Assembly: GCA_003996215.1 (NCBI GenBank)
Contig: QJPP01007220.1
Coordinates: forward strand, 868,001 to 932,000
Direction of reading: 5' to 3'
DNA: 64,000 nt
From: Jaltomata sinuosa
Lineage: Eukaryota; Streptophyta; Magnoliopsida; Solanales; Solanaceae
Below the pieces are notes generated by a model, which was given only the letters and a program-made list of their open reading frames with translations, made no database searches and was not told the DNA's origin. Made by a program: the position numbers and the translations under genes. Positions 44,104-55,166 of this stretch are shown here, one piece after another (positions within the stretch are counted from its first letter, which is position 1; each line of letters begins with the position of its first letter).

Positions 44104-47100
44104 ATGGGTAATTGTTGTGCAGTACCACAAACATCAGACACAGAGGAGAAGAAAAGGGGGAAACATAAGCCAAATCCATTTTCTGTTGACTATGCTCATG
44201 GGAATGGACACAAGTCTTATGTGTTGGACAATCCAACTGGCCCTGATATCGAGGCAACGTATGAGCTAGGCCGTGAGCTTGGGAGAGGTGAATTTGGGGT
44301 TACATATTTGTGTACTGACAAAGTAACTGGAGATGTGTATGCTTGTAAATCGATATCCAAGAAGAAACTTAGGACTCGAGTGGATATCGAGGATGTAAGG
44401 AGAGAAGTTGAGATCATGAAGCATTTGCCTAAGCATCCTAATATTGTCACCTTAAAGGATACTTATGAGGATGATAATGCAGTCCATATAGTTATGGAGC
44501 TGTGTGAGGGTGGTGAACTATTTGATCGGATCGTTGCAAGGGGGCATTATACTGAGAGGGCAGCAGCTGCTGTGACAAAAACAATTGTTGAAGTGATTCA
44601 GGTGAAGATTTGTTTTTTCTTGTTTTTAATGCTGTGTTCTTCCTTAGTTATTTAGTGATCTACTCCTAATAGTGTTATTTAGATTTGAAATTTCTGTTAG
44701 TAAAGTAGAATGGGAGAACTGTCACAACAGCTTAATGAATAGCCATGATTTCTTAATATGCTAGTGATATAAGAATGTGTCTAATCATGTACATGAATGA
44801 GAAAACCGTTGTCATGCTAAGTAGATCGCTTCCTGTAAAGGGAACTAGCCTGTTGGCAGTTAGGATTCGTAAAATAAATAAAGGAGTGAGATAGCTTGGG
44901 CATTTCCTCATAGATCTTTTTGGGCTCATATCAAGTAATCTAAGCTTATCATTTCCCAGTCAGTTGGATGGTGTGACATTCTAAGTTGTCCAATTCAACG
45001 TTGGGGAAAACGACCTTTTTGTGGAGTAAATGGTGTATGCTTTCTTTGCACCATTTGTCTCGAGATTTTGTGTCGTTTTCCAATAAACTGAGATCAACTA
45101 TCTGAGACCTTTAATGCTTGACAAGATGCAAATTCACCAATATGTTTGAATTATTTCCAATCATGGCTGGTTAATTATTCGATATTTAATTACTTCTCTT
45201 TTTGTTTGGGTTACAGATGTGCCATAAGCATGGAGTCATGCACCGTGATCTCAAACCTGAAAACTTCTTGTTTGAAAACAAGAAAGAGACAGCACCATTG
45301 AAGGCAATTGATTTTGGTCTCTCAGTATTCTTTAAGCCTGGTAAATTTCCTAATATTTATATCTTGCTGCATTTGAATAACTGAACATTATATTCACTGT
45401 TTAGCTTGTCATATTGGTTTTACAGGTGAGAGATTTAACGAAATTGTGGGAAGTCCGTATTACATGGCTCCCGAGGTGCTGAAGAGAGACTATGGTCCAG
45501 AAGTAGATGTATGGAGTGCTGGAGTAATTCTCTACATCTTGCTGTGTGGTGTTCCACCATTTTGGGCAGGTTAGTGACCAAATGGCAGCCTGCATCTTAT
45601 ACTTGTCCCCCTTTTCACTCTTCATATTTCAGTATTAGGATCATCAACTCTTTCTTTTTGGGGTACTAAAGGGGACTTGCTACTCCTTCACAGTTCTATT
45701 TGGCAAAATTGTTGAAACAGAACGCTCAAAAATTGTTACATCTTAGAAAGAAAAATGCACGTTTACTGTCAATTCAAGAACATAAACGGAATCTAATTCT
45801 CACCAGACTTTGGTGATGCAAACTCTTTATCCATATTCTCTTGTTGCTTTTATTATTTATCACGGGAAAGTAATTCTTGCGCACCTACAACTTGTCTCTG
45901 AGGAGCAGTTGTCATAAAATGAGATTCTTAGAGTAAAAGAGAAACAACTATTAGTAGTGATGATTGTATGGAGTATTGTTTTTGTGTATTGCAGTTCTTT
46001 TTCTTTTTAAATTTTTTGGACCGGGATACATGGTATTTACCCATTGAAAATGACTTGGTGAAATGCATCTTGACTTGCTCCGATTTATCCACATTGATCC
46101 TTGCCCGATAAATTGATACTCTGAACTTCCAAAATAGCCTGCTCCAATCTTATAGCATTCTTAAATAAGCAATGCTGGTAAAGAAATTTTCTCATTGAAG
46201 TTTCTTTTGGTATATTAAATGGTGCTCCTAATAAGTTGTTTGCAAGAGAACTGTGGTTGGCAAATCAATTATACTAGCTTCTTTAGTTTATACTCCATAA
46301 TAACCGTCTTAAGGAAGAATGTTAACTAGTTGTAGTATTTTATCAATCAACCGTTAAATGCTAGTACTAATTTTGTTATGGTCATCATGGTGTTTATATA
46401 GTTTCTTTTTCTATCATTGCAGAAACTGAACAAGGAGTTGCTCAAGCAATCATTCGTTCTGTTGTGAATTTCAAAAGGGACCCTTGGCCTAAGGTCTCCG
46501 ACAATGCGAAAGACCTTGTGAAGAAGATGCTTAACCCTGATCCCAGCAAGAGGCTTACTGCTCAAGAAGTTCTAGGTAAAGCACTGGCTAAAAGAATTCT
46601 CTTGATTTACTTTGTATGGCATGTGAAAATTCATTATTTGTTGTCAAAGCTTAACATTTTTCTCTCTTGACTGCCTATAGATCATCCCTGGATACAAAAT
46701 GCAAAGAAGGCTCCAAACGTTTCTTTGGGAGAAACAGTGAAAGCAAGGCTCAAGCAATTTTCTATGATGAACAAACTAAAGAAAAGAGCTTTAAGGGTGC
46801 GATTCCAACTCTTTGTAAAATGAGGAAGAGATCAATATTTCTTCTTTCTTCCTTTATTTATTTACTGTGAATGTGTTTCTCGTAACAGCTGCTAGTCTTG
46901 GTTTGAATTTTCTTTAATAAATTGCCTTTCTACCTCACAGGTGATTGCTGAGCATTTGACGGTGGACGAAGTGGCTGGAATAAAGGAGGGATTCCAATTG
47001 ATGGATATAGGTAACAAAGGGAAGATTGACGTTAACGAGTTGAGAGTTGGGTTGCAGAAACTTGGCCATCAGATTCCCGAATCTGATGTACAAATTCTTA

Positions 47101-47921
47101 TGGATGTTGTAAGTATTGACTTCTGTGTGTTGTATTTGACTTGTGGTCCTCTTTTATTACCTAGTTGAATGCTTGAACCATCTCAAAACAATAATATAGA
47201 CGAAATAAATCAATATTCTACTGCTGCTGTTAGTTTTCCCGCACCAAGTCAAAGTAGTTAAATGGACATTCTTTCAATCTTGATAACTTCCCCCTCCATG
47301 CCCCCTCGCCAGGCATCTGGGTCTTCGCTAAAAAATGACTTGTATAGCTACATAAGAATATTAACCACGGCATTATAATGTTACTTAGGAGGAACACAGG
47401 AAACTAATCAGTGATGTTTTCACAGGGTGATGTTGATAAAGATGGATTTTTGGACTACGGGGAGTTTGTAGCAATTTCAGTCCACCTAAGAAAGATGGCA
47501 AATGAGGAGCACCTGAGGAAGGCGTTTGATTTTTTTGATAAGAACCAAAACGGATATATAGAGATTGAGGAGTTAAGGGAGGCCTTAGATGACGAGATTG
47601 AAACCAACAGCGAAGAAGTTATCAATGCTATTATGCAAGATGTAGACACTGACAAGGTCAGTAATGTACTTATACTCTGTGTGTTTTATGATATGTTTCC
47701 TCATGTATTTTTCTTATCCCATTGATAAGAAAATGGCATCGACATGCATGATTATGTGCTTACGTTTCATTCTCTTGCAGGATGGTCGGATAAGTTACGA
47801 TGAATTCTCTACAATGATGAAGGCTGGCACAGATTGGAGGAAGGCATCAAGACAGTACTCACGAGAACGATATAATAGTCTCAGCTTGAAACTAATGAAA
47901 GACGGATCCTTACAAAGCTAG
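44104..47921 (+). CDS. CPK32-like: Calcium-dependent protein kinase, CPK32/CPK7/CPK8 group
   Basis: Eight coding exons: 44104-44601, 45217-45340, 45426-45569, 46423-46575, 46681-46796, 46941-47108, 47426-47656 and 47781-47921, giving 524 residues. MGNCC at the start allows myristoylation and palmitoylation. The kinase domain starts near Y53, with GRGEFG, ACKS (Lys82), HRDLKPEN (Asp177), IDFGLS (Asp198) and GSPYYMAPEVL. The autoinhibitory junction (KARLKQFSMMNKLKKRALRV) precedes four EF hands. Hands 2-4 are canonical (DVDKDGFLDYGE, DKNQNGYIEIEE, DVDTDKDGRISYDE). Hand 1 (DIGNKGKIDVNE) lacks acidic residues at positions 3 and 5. Calcium lifts autoinhibition and the kinase phosphorylates stress-signalling targets. 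Length, exon number and end (SRERYNSLSLKLM) fit Arabidopsis subgroup III; the N-terminus (NPFSVDY) looks most like CPK32. Orthology is by memory. Confidence 0.96.
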
Positions 47922-48837
47922 TTATGTAAGCCAGAGTATGACATCTTGAAGAGTAGAACTCACCTTTTGGCTTTCTAAATTCTTCTCTTCTTCCTGTTCA
48001 ACTATCCTTTGGTTTTTCTTCTTCTTCTGTTTATGTGATTTTTCTTCTGGGGGTGGATAAATACCAGGTCCCCAACATTCATGTGTTCATTGATATGTAA
48101 TCATGTTGTGTTTTTTCTTTCTTTTCCGTTTGGACGATCCGAGGAAATATGATGAAGGATAGAAAAGGTGATTATTGTGGTTGTATATAGGTTGGCATGT
48201 ATGCTTCAATTATTCAGTTATGGAGACCAATTATTAAATGATAGAACGTTTCATATTCAAAGGTGTACTCTTCATTCATTCTTTTTTACTTGTTAATCTA
48301 TCAGAAACAACCTCTCTACCTCCCAAGGTAGGGATAAGGTCTACATACACTCTACTTTTTCCAAACCCCACTTGTAGAATTACACTGGATATGTTGTTTT
48401 GTAATTTCCTCGGGTTGTGTAAAACTCGGATACATTTGAATTGGGATGATTTCCCACATACACTAGCACTCATGCTCAATAATTGAACTTTTATTGACTT
48501 GATTATATGAAAGAACTTCACCTAATCCAAAATGATCAAATATTGTTCATCAGCTCATCAATTAATGTTTATGGAACAGTAACCCTGATATCACATTCAA
48601 CATTAAAGTCTTCTAATTGCAACTGAACGTCATAAAGTGTCAAACGCACTGACGTGGTGTTAAGAGTGTCATAAACTGCGCCAGAATTTTGACCCTTCGA
48701 TCATTTGTATTTTCTGAGCAATTCACACATAATTTGGTTTATTGAAATGTGAATTTCTTTTTTTATAGTTTTATGTTTATTATGATGGGTAAAGTGCAGA
48801 GTCCATTTTGGAGGACTATAATCTAGGATATTTTTTT
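47922..48837. other. CDPK 3' UTR and spacer to the right arm
   Basis: 3' UTR to about 48240. At 48291-48402 is another RTE/TS tail (ctatcagaaacaacctctct ... ccaaaccccacttgtagaat ... atatgttg). The rest shows no gene. The inverted arm starts near 48838. Confidence 0.6.
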
Positions 48838-49025
48838 TCTACACTGTCACAAACAACAATATGTACTTCATAATGTAGTTTTAACATAAGTTATGTACAG
48901 ATAATGAAGCTTGAAGCAGCTTCTAAATTGATCATATACACACAAATTGACATGTTTCTTTAGCACATTTACATAATCAAGCGAAATAATAAACAGTAAG
49001 CCTTTGATTTGGTTATACATATTCT

Positions 49026-49115
49026 CAACCCTCGTGTTTAGTTGCCATCGTTGAGTTTGGAACCCTGTACAGACTGCCGGTGATAAGCCGGAGGAAGGTG
49101 AGGATGACGTCAAGT
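49026..49115 (+). other. Plastid 16S rRNA gene fragment inserted in the nuclear genome (NUPT)
   Basis: caaccctcgtgtttagttgc, then ggaaccctgtacagactgcc, ggtgataagccggaggaagg and tgaggatgacgtcaagt follow, in order, the conserved part of chloroplast/bacterial 16S rRNA around the 1100-1200 region. It is about 90 bp with perhaps one change. The left arm lacks it: there catattct is followed by a few bases and then the stop region. It lies just behind the protease stop codon, antisense to that mRNA. Too short to be functional. Confidence 0.88.
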
Positions 49116-49120
49116 ATATA

Positions 49121-50356
49121 TTAAGCAGTTGGATAAGAAGCATCCATGGCAATCCCACACAGCCCTTCTTTAGCATCAATGTCCCTTTCCATCCTTATGT
49201 ATCCGTTTTCGCCCCAACTAGTGCCCCAAGAATTCTTGATCAACCAATACTTAGTCCCATCTTCAGCTTTTCCGTATCCAACTGCTGTAACACCATGATC
49301 TAACTCAGTTCCACATGCGCCTGTAAAAACTCCACTCGAGTAGAATTGGAATGAGAAGTCACTAGCATCGATGGACACTGAAACGGGCTGATTTGCCACA
49401 GCGTTGAGAAGTGCTTTCTCGTTGTTTTTGGGTACTTTTTCGTACCCTTTGATATCAGCTGCAGGGGAAGATTCCTTTTTCGTGTTGCAACTTCCGTCAG
49501 CAGCTTTGTATGGGTAAGTTTTTTCAGTTGTTATGCCTTTGTTTTTCACTATGAATTCAAACGCGTCTTCCATATAACCACCTTCACATCCTTGATCTTC
49601 ATTTGTTCTGTCACAGTCCACCAGTTCTTGTTCTGATAGAGAAATCAACTTTCCTGTTGAGAGTTTGGTGATCCCCTCTGTTGCTGCTATTGCAGAAAAT
49701 GCCCAACAGCTCCCTGTTTTTAATAGAAATGTTAAGAGTAGAACATGAAAAAGCCGTTCAAGAAGTGTTTAAGTCACATGCACTGAACGTCCCCTATAAG
49801 GTAATTACTCGTAAATTCCTATGACAAGCTAACGTGCATTAACTGGGAACTTGACTATCACATGTCAAATACATTGATAACGTGAAGAATATTTACGCTG
49901 TTAGTGTATATAACTAAAATCAGTAAGGCGAAAGTACAACTTACCACATTGTCCTTGATCCTTAATAGGTGTGACTGCACCTTTAGTTCTCCAATCCATA
50001 GTTGTTGGAACTGCAGTCACATTTTCGTATTTGAATGAGGTAATTTTCGGTTCACAGAATGGAATCTTCAAACCATTTCGCGCAGCTCTAAATTCCTCAT
50101 TAGTTAAGTCTGCAAATGCATTGATTCCTAACTTATAAGGCTGGTTTGCTGCATCATTGAAATCTTCAATACGCTCCACATTCTCCTTGAATATCTTGAA
50201 ACGACTCTCTTTTTCAGCACTGGTTCTGTATACACGTCCATATTGAATCATCCATCGCTCATATTTTTGCATCATGGATTCTTCAGGAAGAGTACGCGCT
50301 GTAGCTTGAGACGCCCAGAGTCCAAGAATAGCCAAAAAAAGAACTAGAAACTTCAT
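49121..50356 (-). CDS. SAG12-like: SAG12-like papain-family cysteine protease (right copy)
   Basis: Two exons on the minus strand, 49945-50356 and 49121-49713, with a 231-bp intron, encode 334 residues. I start at the ATG at 50356 because it gives the signal peptide MKFLVLFLAILGLW and matches the left copy; the frame stays open upstream but that part is promoter (TATATATA at 50443-50450). The ERFNIN propeptide and the complete active site (Gln134, Cys140, His277, Asn298) are kept. It differs from the left copy only at D65, G290 and I296; the last (KYWLIKNSWG) is the usual papain-family residue, so here the right copy is the more typical. The 3' UTR begins with the plastid fragment, so 3'-end processing may differ between copies. 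Confidence 0.95.
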
Positions 50357-50442
50357 ATCTAATGAAAAGATTAAAGAGAGAATTTCAAATAAGAGAACTG
50401 TAAGATGTAGGCAAATGGTGTATATTTCTTTGGAGATACTGG

Positions 50443-50450
50443 TATATATA
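50443..50450 (-). promoter_or_regulatory. TATA box of the right protease gene
   Basis: TATATATA about 87 nt upstream of the ATG, in the same conserved block as in the left copy. The right leader is about 20 nt longer because of a small insertion (agagaatttcaaataag region). Confidence 0.6.
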
Positions 50451-50939
50451 GATTCTTGAATATGCAATTGCCTCAAGATGATCTATCTTTATTATTAGTT
50501 AGATGTATTGGTATGAAAAGAGCATTAGTTTTTCTCAGTTTGCCTTGCCAAATATTGTGATTTGGACTAATTAGTTCTTTGCCGTGGATGCTGCTTTGTT
50601 TAGTAACTATACTTCAAGAGTAAAATGTTCATAATAAATTTATTTCCATTCTTGTCTTATGTGTTTGTATCTTGTACAAATGAAGATTTAACAGTCAACA
50701 GTTTCAGCTTGGATTTTCTCTCTCTTGAGCAGTGCCTAATATGTTTTAGGACAGTACAAAACACAAATTCTCTGGTTCTTTTGGCTTATACTTATAACCT
50801 CCTAAAAAAAGGAACTCATACTAAATGCTACTGAGAGAAAATGTTCTTGGGACAGTACAAAAACAAATCCAGCACTGGAGGTTTTGTAATGTGTTGTTTA
50901 TAATTGATTTGGTACAGATGAATTTGTAGGTGAGTCAAG

Positions 50940-51490
50940 AGCACGTGTTACGATATAATCTTGCTTGGGTTATCGATTTATTTGCGATTAGAGCATTCAA
51001 TGATCAAGAGAAAACGATAATAAGAATATAGAGAAAGTAAAGTGAACGAACTAACCCAGCCAAGACCGTTTACGAGAGCTATCGAGAGTAGAGTCAGATC
51101 CTTTTACAAGTGAGTAAGGGTCACTATTTATAGTGTACAGGCTAAGGAACTAAGCCAGCTGTGTCGTGTCCTAGGAGAGTTCTGCCAACGAGAGGGCGTC
51201 ACTTGTCCAATTCATTAGTGGGGTGGCTGATAGTCTCCTGTCCGCGCTGCTGACACATTTGTCCCCTGCTTGTCTTTTAGTGACATGTCACCAGCGATGG
51301 CGGGAGGGAACTTCTTTACCTCCGCGGGGGATTGCTCTTGTCACGACGTTCGATGTGGTGCCCACACGCCCCAACTATGCTCTCGACCACTGTCGCGTGT
51401 CTTCCTATCGATTTTACCTCATATAAATGTTATCAGGCTTTTTAAAGAGCCATGGTCCTCATCAGAAGTTGTAACATAGTCAACACGATA
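50940..51490 (-). mobile_element. Solo-LTR-like repeat, right-arm copy
   Basis: Reverse complement of the block at 15300-15846, including the TATAAATA promoter-like site and the GC-rich segment. Present in both arms, so older than the duplication. The element identity is tentative. Confidence 0.5.
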
Positions 51491-52057
51491 TCGATCACTT
51501 CTCCGTAATTCGGTTATGTTATAAGGCCACTTAATGTAGTCTATTTTAATAATTTGGCTTAATACATACACGACTCCTTAAACTTGTCGATAAATTTCAT
51601 TTAGATACTCGAGCTAATGTTTGTTCCAACTTCCAACTGAACGTATAATAAAGTGTTTTTTATTAGACACTTTTCATTCAGATTTTTTTTTAAAAATGTG
51701 TGTATTCTCAAGTGTCTATTAGGTAAAATTTTCCTAAACTTTGAATCGAAAGTGTCTAATAGAAACACTTTATCATGTTCAAGTATTCAATCGGAACAAA
51801 CCGTAAACTCAAGTTACTAATTAATTTACTGACAAGTAAATATTTTGACTATCCATATTTCTAAACAGTAGACACAACTAAAAAGACATCTTAGAAGTCC
51901 AGAAAATTACCAAATCCAACCCCATTTATACAAGGTGAAATAATTTCTAATGGACTTGATAGTATGCAAGAACTTCAATCTATATATCCATGTATAAAAA
52001 GTAACTTTCCATCCAATCTGTTTACAATTTGCATTAAACCAAAATTAACTACCTATG
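51491..52057. other. 3' flank of the right NAC gene
   Basis: Contains the repeat with aaagtgtctaatagaaacac, here with a second, partly inverted copy (51640-51755) that the left arm lacks. No gene. Confidence 0.5.
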
Positions 52058-53281
52058 TTAATTACAAAGTGAATTGTAAACAGACTCCCAACTGAGGCCT
52101 GCTGCAATAACATCATCAACATTCAATAATTCATCCATTGAGAAGCACTCGTCGTTGTTGTTTATAACAAACGTTGTTGTTGGTGGCTCGACATAATAAT
52201 CCGATGATTGTAACATACTAGGTGTTGTCTCTTCGATCTGCACCTGAGGAAGTTGATTATCATATCCAGATTCATCAATGCAGATAGGCAAGTCTTGAAA
52301 ATTTGTTGTCCCTTCCTTCGAATAACTTGTAACGTAGTCATTATGATGTTGATCAAAAGGCGCCATCTCTTCAATATTCTGCTCTTGGACGTTCACTTGT
52401 TCAATGTTTTGATCTTGTTGCAACTGATACGCGTTGTGTTCAGATGATGTGAATTGATATACAGGACACATATCGTGGAAATTTGTTATCCCTTGCTCTA
52501 AATAACTTGCAACATAGTCGTTATCATGATTTTGAGCAGAAGGCGCCATCTCTTCAATATTCTGCACTTGATTAATGATCAATTGTTCACTGTTTTGGAC
52601 TTGTTGCAACTCATGAAACGCGTTATTTTCATCAGATGATGTGAATCGATCTGAATTTGGACACGAATTATGGAACCCTGTCGCTTGATCCTCTGAAGAA
52701 CTTCCCAATTCCTTATGATCACGAGCATTATGTGAAATTTTACGCTTTACACAACACAAAACAACGTCCTCATGCTGAATTAAACCTCGTTGCCTTAACG
52801 CCTTTAGGATCTTCTCATCAAGACTATACTCTTTCATATTCCAAACGACATTATAATTAACTTGATCGTTGCACCTATCACCTTTATCATATTTATATTG
52901 ATAACTTTTCTTGAATCCAACTAACTTTGACCCTTTATAAATCGATTTTTCACTATCGAGCCCTTTCCACCATCCTCCTCCGATCACCCTACGAATAAAC
53001 CTTGTACCATCCGATTTTTTCTTCTTCAACTGAGTAAAGAAATATTTAACCGTTTTAGTATCTTCATCCCCTATCGATAAACTAGCATTCCTTTCGAATA
53101 TCTCCCATGGCTTCTTACTACCATAGAGATCCTCGAGACGAATATCATCACACGAGTAATTCTTGTAAGATACGTATTTGATCAGATAACGTATAAGCTC
53201 TTCATCAGTGGGTCGAAACCTGATTCCCAATCCCATTACTGGAATTGCAAAATTATGGCTTGTTGCATTAATGCTCATCAT
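52058..53281 (-). CDS. Divergent NAC-domain transcription factor (right copy)
   Basis: Intronless, 407 residues, the inverted twin of the gene at 13583. The NAC domain and the C-terminal QNIEEMAP repeats are the same. Five residues differ: Gly to Ala and Val to Phe in the SSEDQ(A)TG(F)HNSC segment, Tyr to His in FDQ(H)HNDYV, and Met-Leu to Thr-Phe in PPTT(TF)VINN. All lie outside the DNA-binding domain, which is what selection on the domain, or simple youth of the copies, would give. A TATA stretch (ttatatata) is at about 53357-53364. The stop and 3' flank match the left copy, so both are probably expressed, but that is inference. Confidence 0.9.
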   Translation of the reverse strand: MMSINATSHNFAIPVMGLGIRFRPTDEELIRYLIKYVSYKNYSCDDIRLEDLYGSKKPWEIFERNASLSIGDEDTKTVKYFFTQLKKKKSDGTRFIRRVIGGGWWKGLDSEKSIYKGSKLVGFKKSYQYKYDKGDRCNDQVNYNVVWNMKEYSLDEKILKALRQRGLIQHEDVVLCCVKRKISHNARDHKELGSSSEDQATGFHNSCPNSDRFTSSDENNAFHELQQVQNSEQLIINQVQNIEEMAPSAQNHDNDYVASYLEQGITNFHDMCPVYQFTSSEHNAYQLQQDQNIEQVNVQEQNIEEMAPFDQHHNDYVTSYSKEGTTNFQDLPICIDESGYDNQLPQVQIEETTPSMLQSSDYYVEPPTTTFVINNNDECFSMDELLNVDDVIAAGLSWESVYNSLCN

Positions 53282-53770
53282 AATTCAAGAACACTATAGA
53301 GAATAAAGAAACTTTTATTTTTTGTTGTACAACGTAGGGTTGGTTGATACTATACTTATATATAGGCTAGGTTGGAGAATTTGGTCTTAAGGCGGGAAGT
53401 TATGTAAACCGATTTCAACAGGGATTAGGAATTAGTTGGTCACGTTTCTTTTACACGCATATTAAGAAATCATAAATAAGAAGGTAGTTTTACTAATTCA
53501 CCCCTTAAGAACCTTCTTTGGAACTTTACAAACAAGTGTCAACACTTTCAAAAAGGATTAATTACAAGGGTAATATGGGAAAGATAACTATTTTTAGTAA
53601 GGTGACCAACTAATATGAAACGGGGAGTAAATGTAAGCCGATTAAGTCAAGACTTAGGAAATTCCACACTTCTAGAACATTAATGATGTCATTTATGCGA
53701 CATTCCTTATACTATAAGTTGATTTTGTGTATTATTTCTGTAGTAACTTAAAAAAAAGGTTTATTAGGTA

Positions 53771-54022
53771 CTCCCTCCGTTACTTTTTAGTTGTCATGTT
53801 AAGGTTTTGTACAACCATTAAGAAAAATTAATTAAAAGTATAATTTGACTCATATACCCCTTATTAGTCTATGTCTATTTATGTGTCTCTTAGTTCTAGA
53901 ATAATTAATGCTAGGGAAAAGTTGAAAGAAAGTAATTAATTCTCTCTTGATTCTTTAAATTGACAAGTATTTTGGAACAACTATTTTTAGTATACATGAC
54001 AACTAAAAAGGAACGGAAGGAG
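53771..54022. mobile_element. Stowaway-type MITE, right-arm copy
   Basis: Partner of 12839-13091, with ctccctccgttactttttag and aaaaaggaacggaaggag ends and TA on both sides. Slightly more eroded than the left copy. Confidence 0.9.
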
Positions 54023-54245
54023 TAGTTAAGTTAACTATAATAAATATGTTATATTCTTTAATTATACATATCATTCTTAATTGGAACAAGGTGGAGGTTT
54101 TACGGTTTAGTGAGGCTAACAATTATAATTAAAAAGGGTGACATATTTTAAGTACTGATTAACTTATTGTTTACGTACTATTCACTTAAAAACACGCGCA
54201 AAAGTTTTTTGAAAAACCAAAAGTGTCTAACAGAAGTGCTTCATC

Positions 54246-54336
54246 ATGTTCAGGTCCTCAATTGGAACAAGTCATAATTCAAACGCCTAAATAAAATTTA
54301 TTGATAAATTCAAGGGGCTGTTTATGTATTTCAGAA
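54246..54336. other. Junction beyond the right arm
   Basis: tcatgttcaggtcctcaattgg and aataaaatttattgataaattcaagg belong to the same dispersed repeat as the NAC 3' flank (15080-15230, 51560-51800). The arm therefore ends within a repeat. Confidence 0.5.
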
Positions 54337-54860
54337 GTGTAAATTCAAGGACCCGACCCAAACCTCAACCCTGAAAAATGACTCCCCACCCGAGATCCAA
54401 CTCTTGACCCCAACCTCGACTCCCGATTCTGATCTCATGACTCCGATCTCGACCCAAGATCTAACTCCTAACCTCAACTCTTGATTTCGAACCTGACTCT
54501 CGCCACGAGACCCTGACTCCCCGACCTCGACCTGAGACCCAACTCCTGACCCGAACCCTGACCCTAATTCTCGATTCTGACTGGCATTTCGATTCTTGAT
54601 CGTGACTTGGGACCCGACTCCTGATCCCAACTCTTGACCCCGACCCGAGACCTAACTCCCAATCAGGATTCAATTCCTAATTCCAACCTCGACCCTGACC
54701 CGAGTTCGAATCGAGAATCGGGAGTCGAGAGTTGAAACTCGAGTTGAATCCCGAGTCCAGAGTTAGGGTCGGGATCAGGAGTCAAGCTCCGAGTTGGGAC
54801 AGGAATTGGTACCCAGAACTCGGGTCGATGTCAGGAGTTAAGTGGTGAGGTTGATAGAGA
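54337..54860. repeat. GACTC-rich degenerate short-unit repeat with strand switch
   Basis: From 54337 to about 54705 the + strand is built from variants of (cc)gactc, cctgac, cccgac and ctcgac(c). Near 54713 it switches to the complementary wording (gggagtcgagag, gagtcgg) to about 54850. Any reading frame here (Gly/Ser/Glu-rich) is a product of the repeat. Confidence 0.85.
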
Positions 54861-55166
54861 ATTTTGAAAAATGTTTTTCTAACATTAAGAAAAGTCATTT
54901 AACTTAAATTTGAAGAAAATAAGTTTATTTGGAAAAAAATTTCCAAAACGTTTAAGTAAACCAAACATAAAAAAATTGAAAAATATATTTTCCCTCATAC
55001 CAAACACACCCCGGGTTACCATTTGAACTTGGTTTTGTTTTCATTTTGGATGCCTCATAATTAAATGGAACTTTGTTTCATTATTTGACTTGGCTACGTA
55101 AACAACAATAATAACATATTCAGTGTCAGCCTACAAGTGAAATTTAGAGAGTTGGCTAATTAAGTA

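Larger units (their letters stand above)
48838..54245 (-). repeat. Right arm of the large inverted duplication
   Basis: Reverse-complement partner of 12620-17802. It has the same content: protease gene, solo-LTR-like repeat, NAC gene and MITEs. Differences include a ~40-bp extra stretch near 48895, the plastid fragment at 49026-49115 and a ~110-bp extra stretch near 51640-51755. Confidence 0.93.

Noticed and set aside
49026..49115. A nuclear rRNA gene or functional ncRNA
   Set aside because: Only about 90 bp of 16S with no flanking rRNA; a transferred plastid fragment explains it.
50357..50476. Longer N-terminus for the right protease copy (start upstream at 50476)
   Set aside because: The extension reads through the TATA box region, has no match in the left copy's product, and would bury the signal peptide.
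54331..54673. Two overlapping minus-strand reading frames encoding Gly/Ser/Val/Glu-rich proteins
   Set aside because: They are translations of the degenerate gactc repeat; a short-unit repeat gives open frames on several frames without selection.
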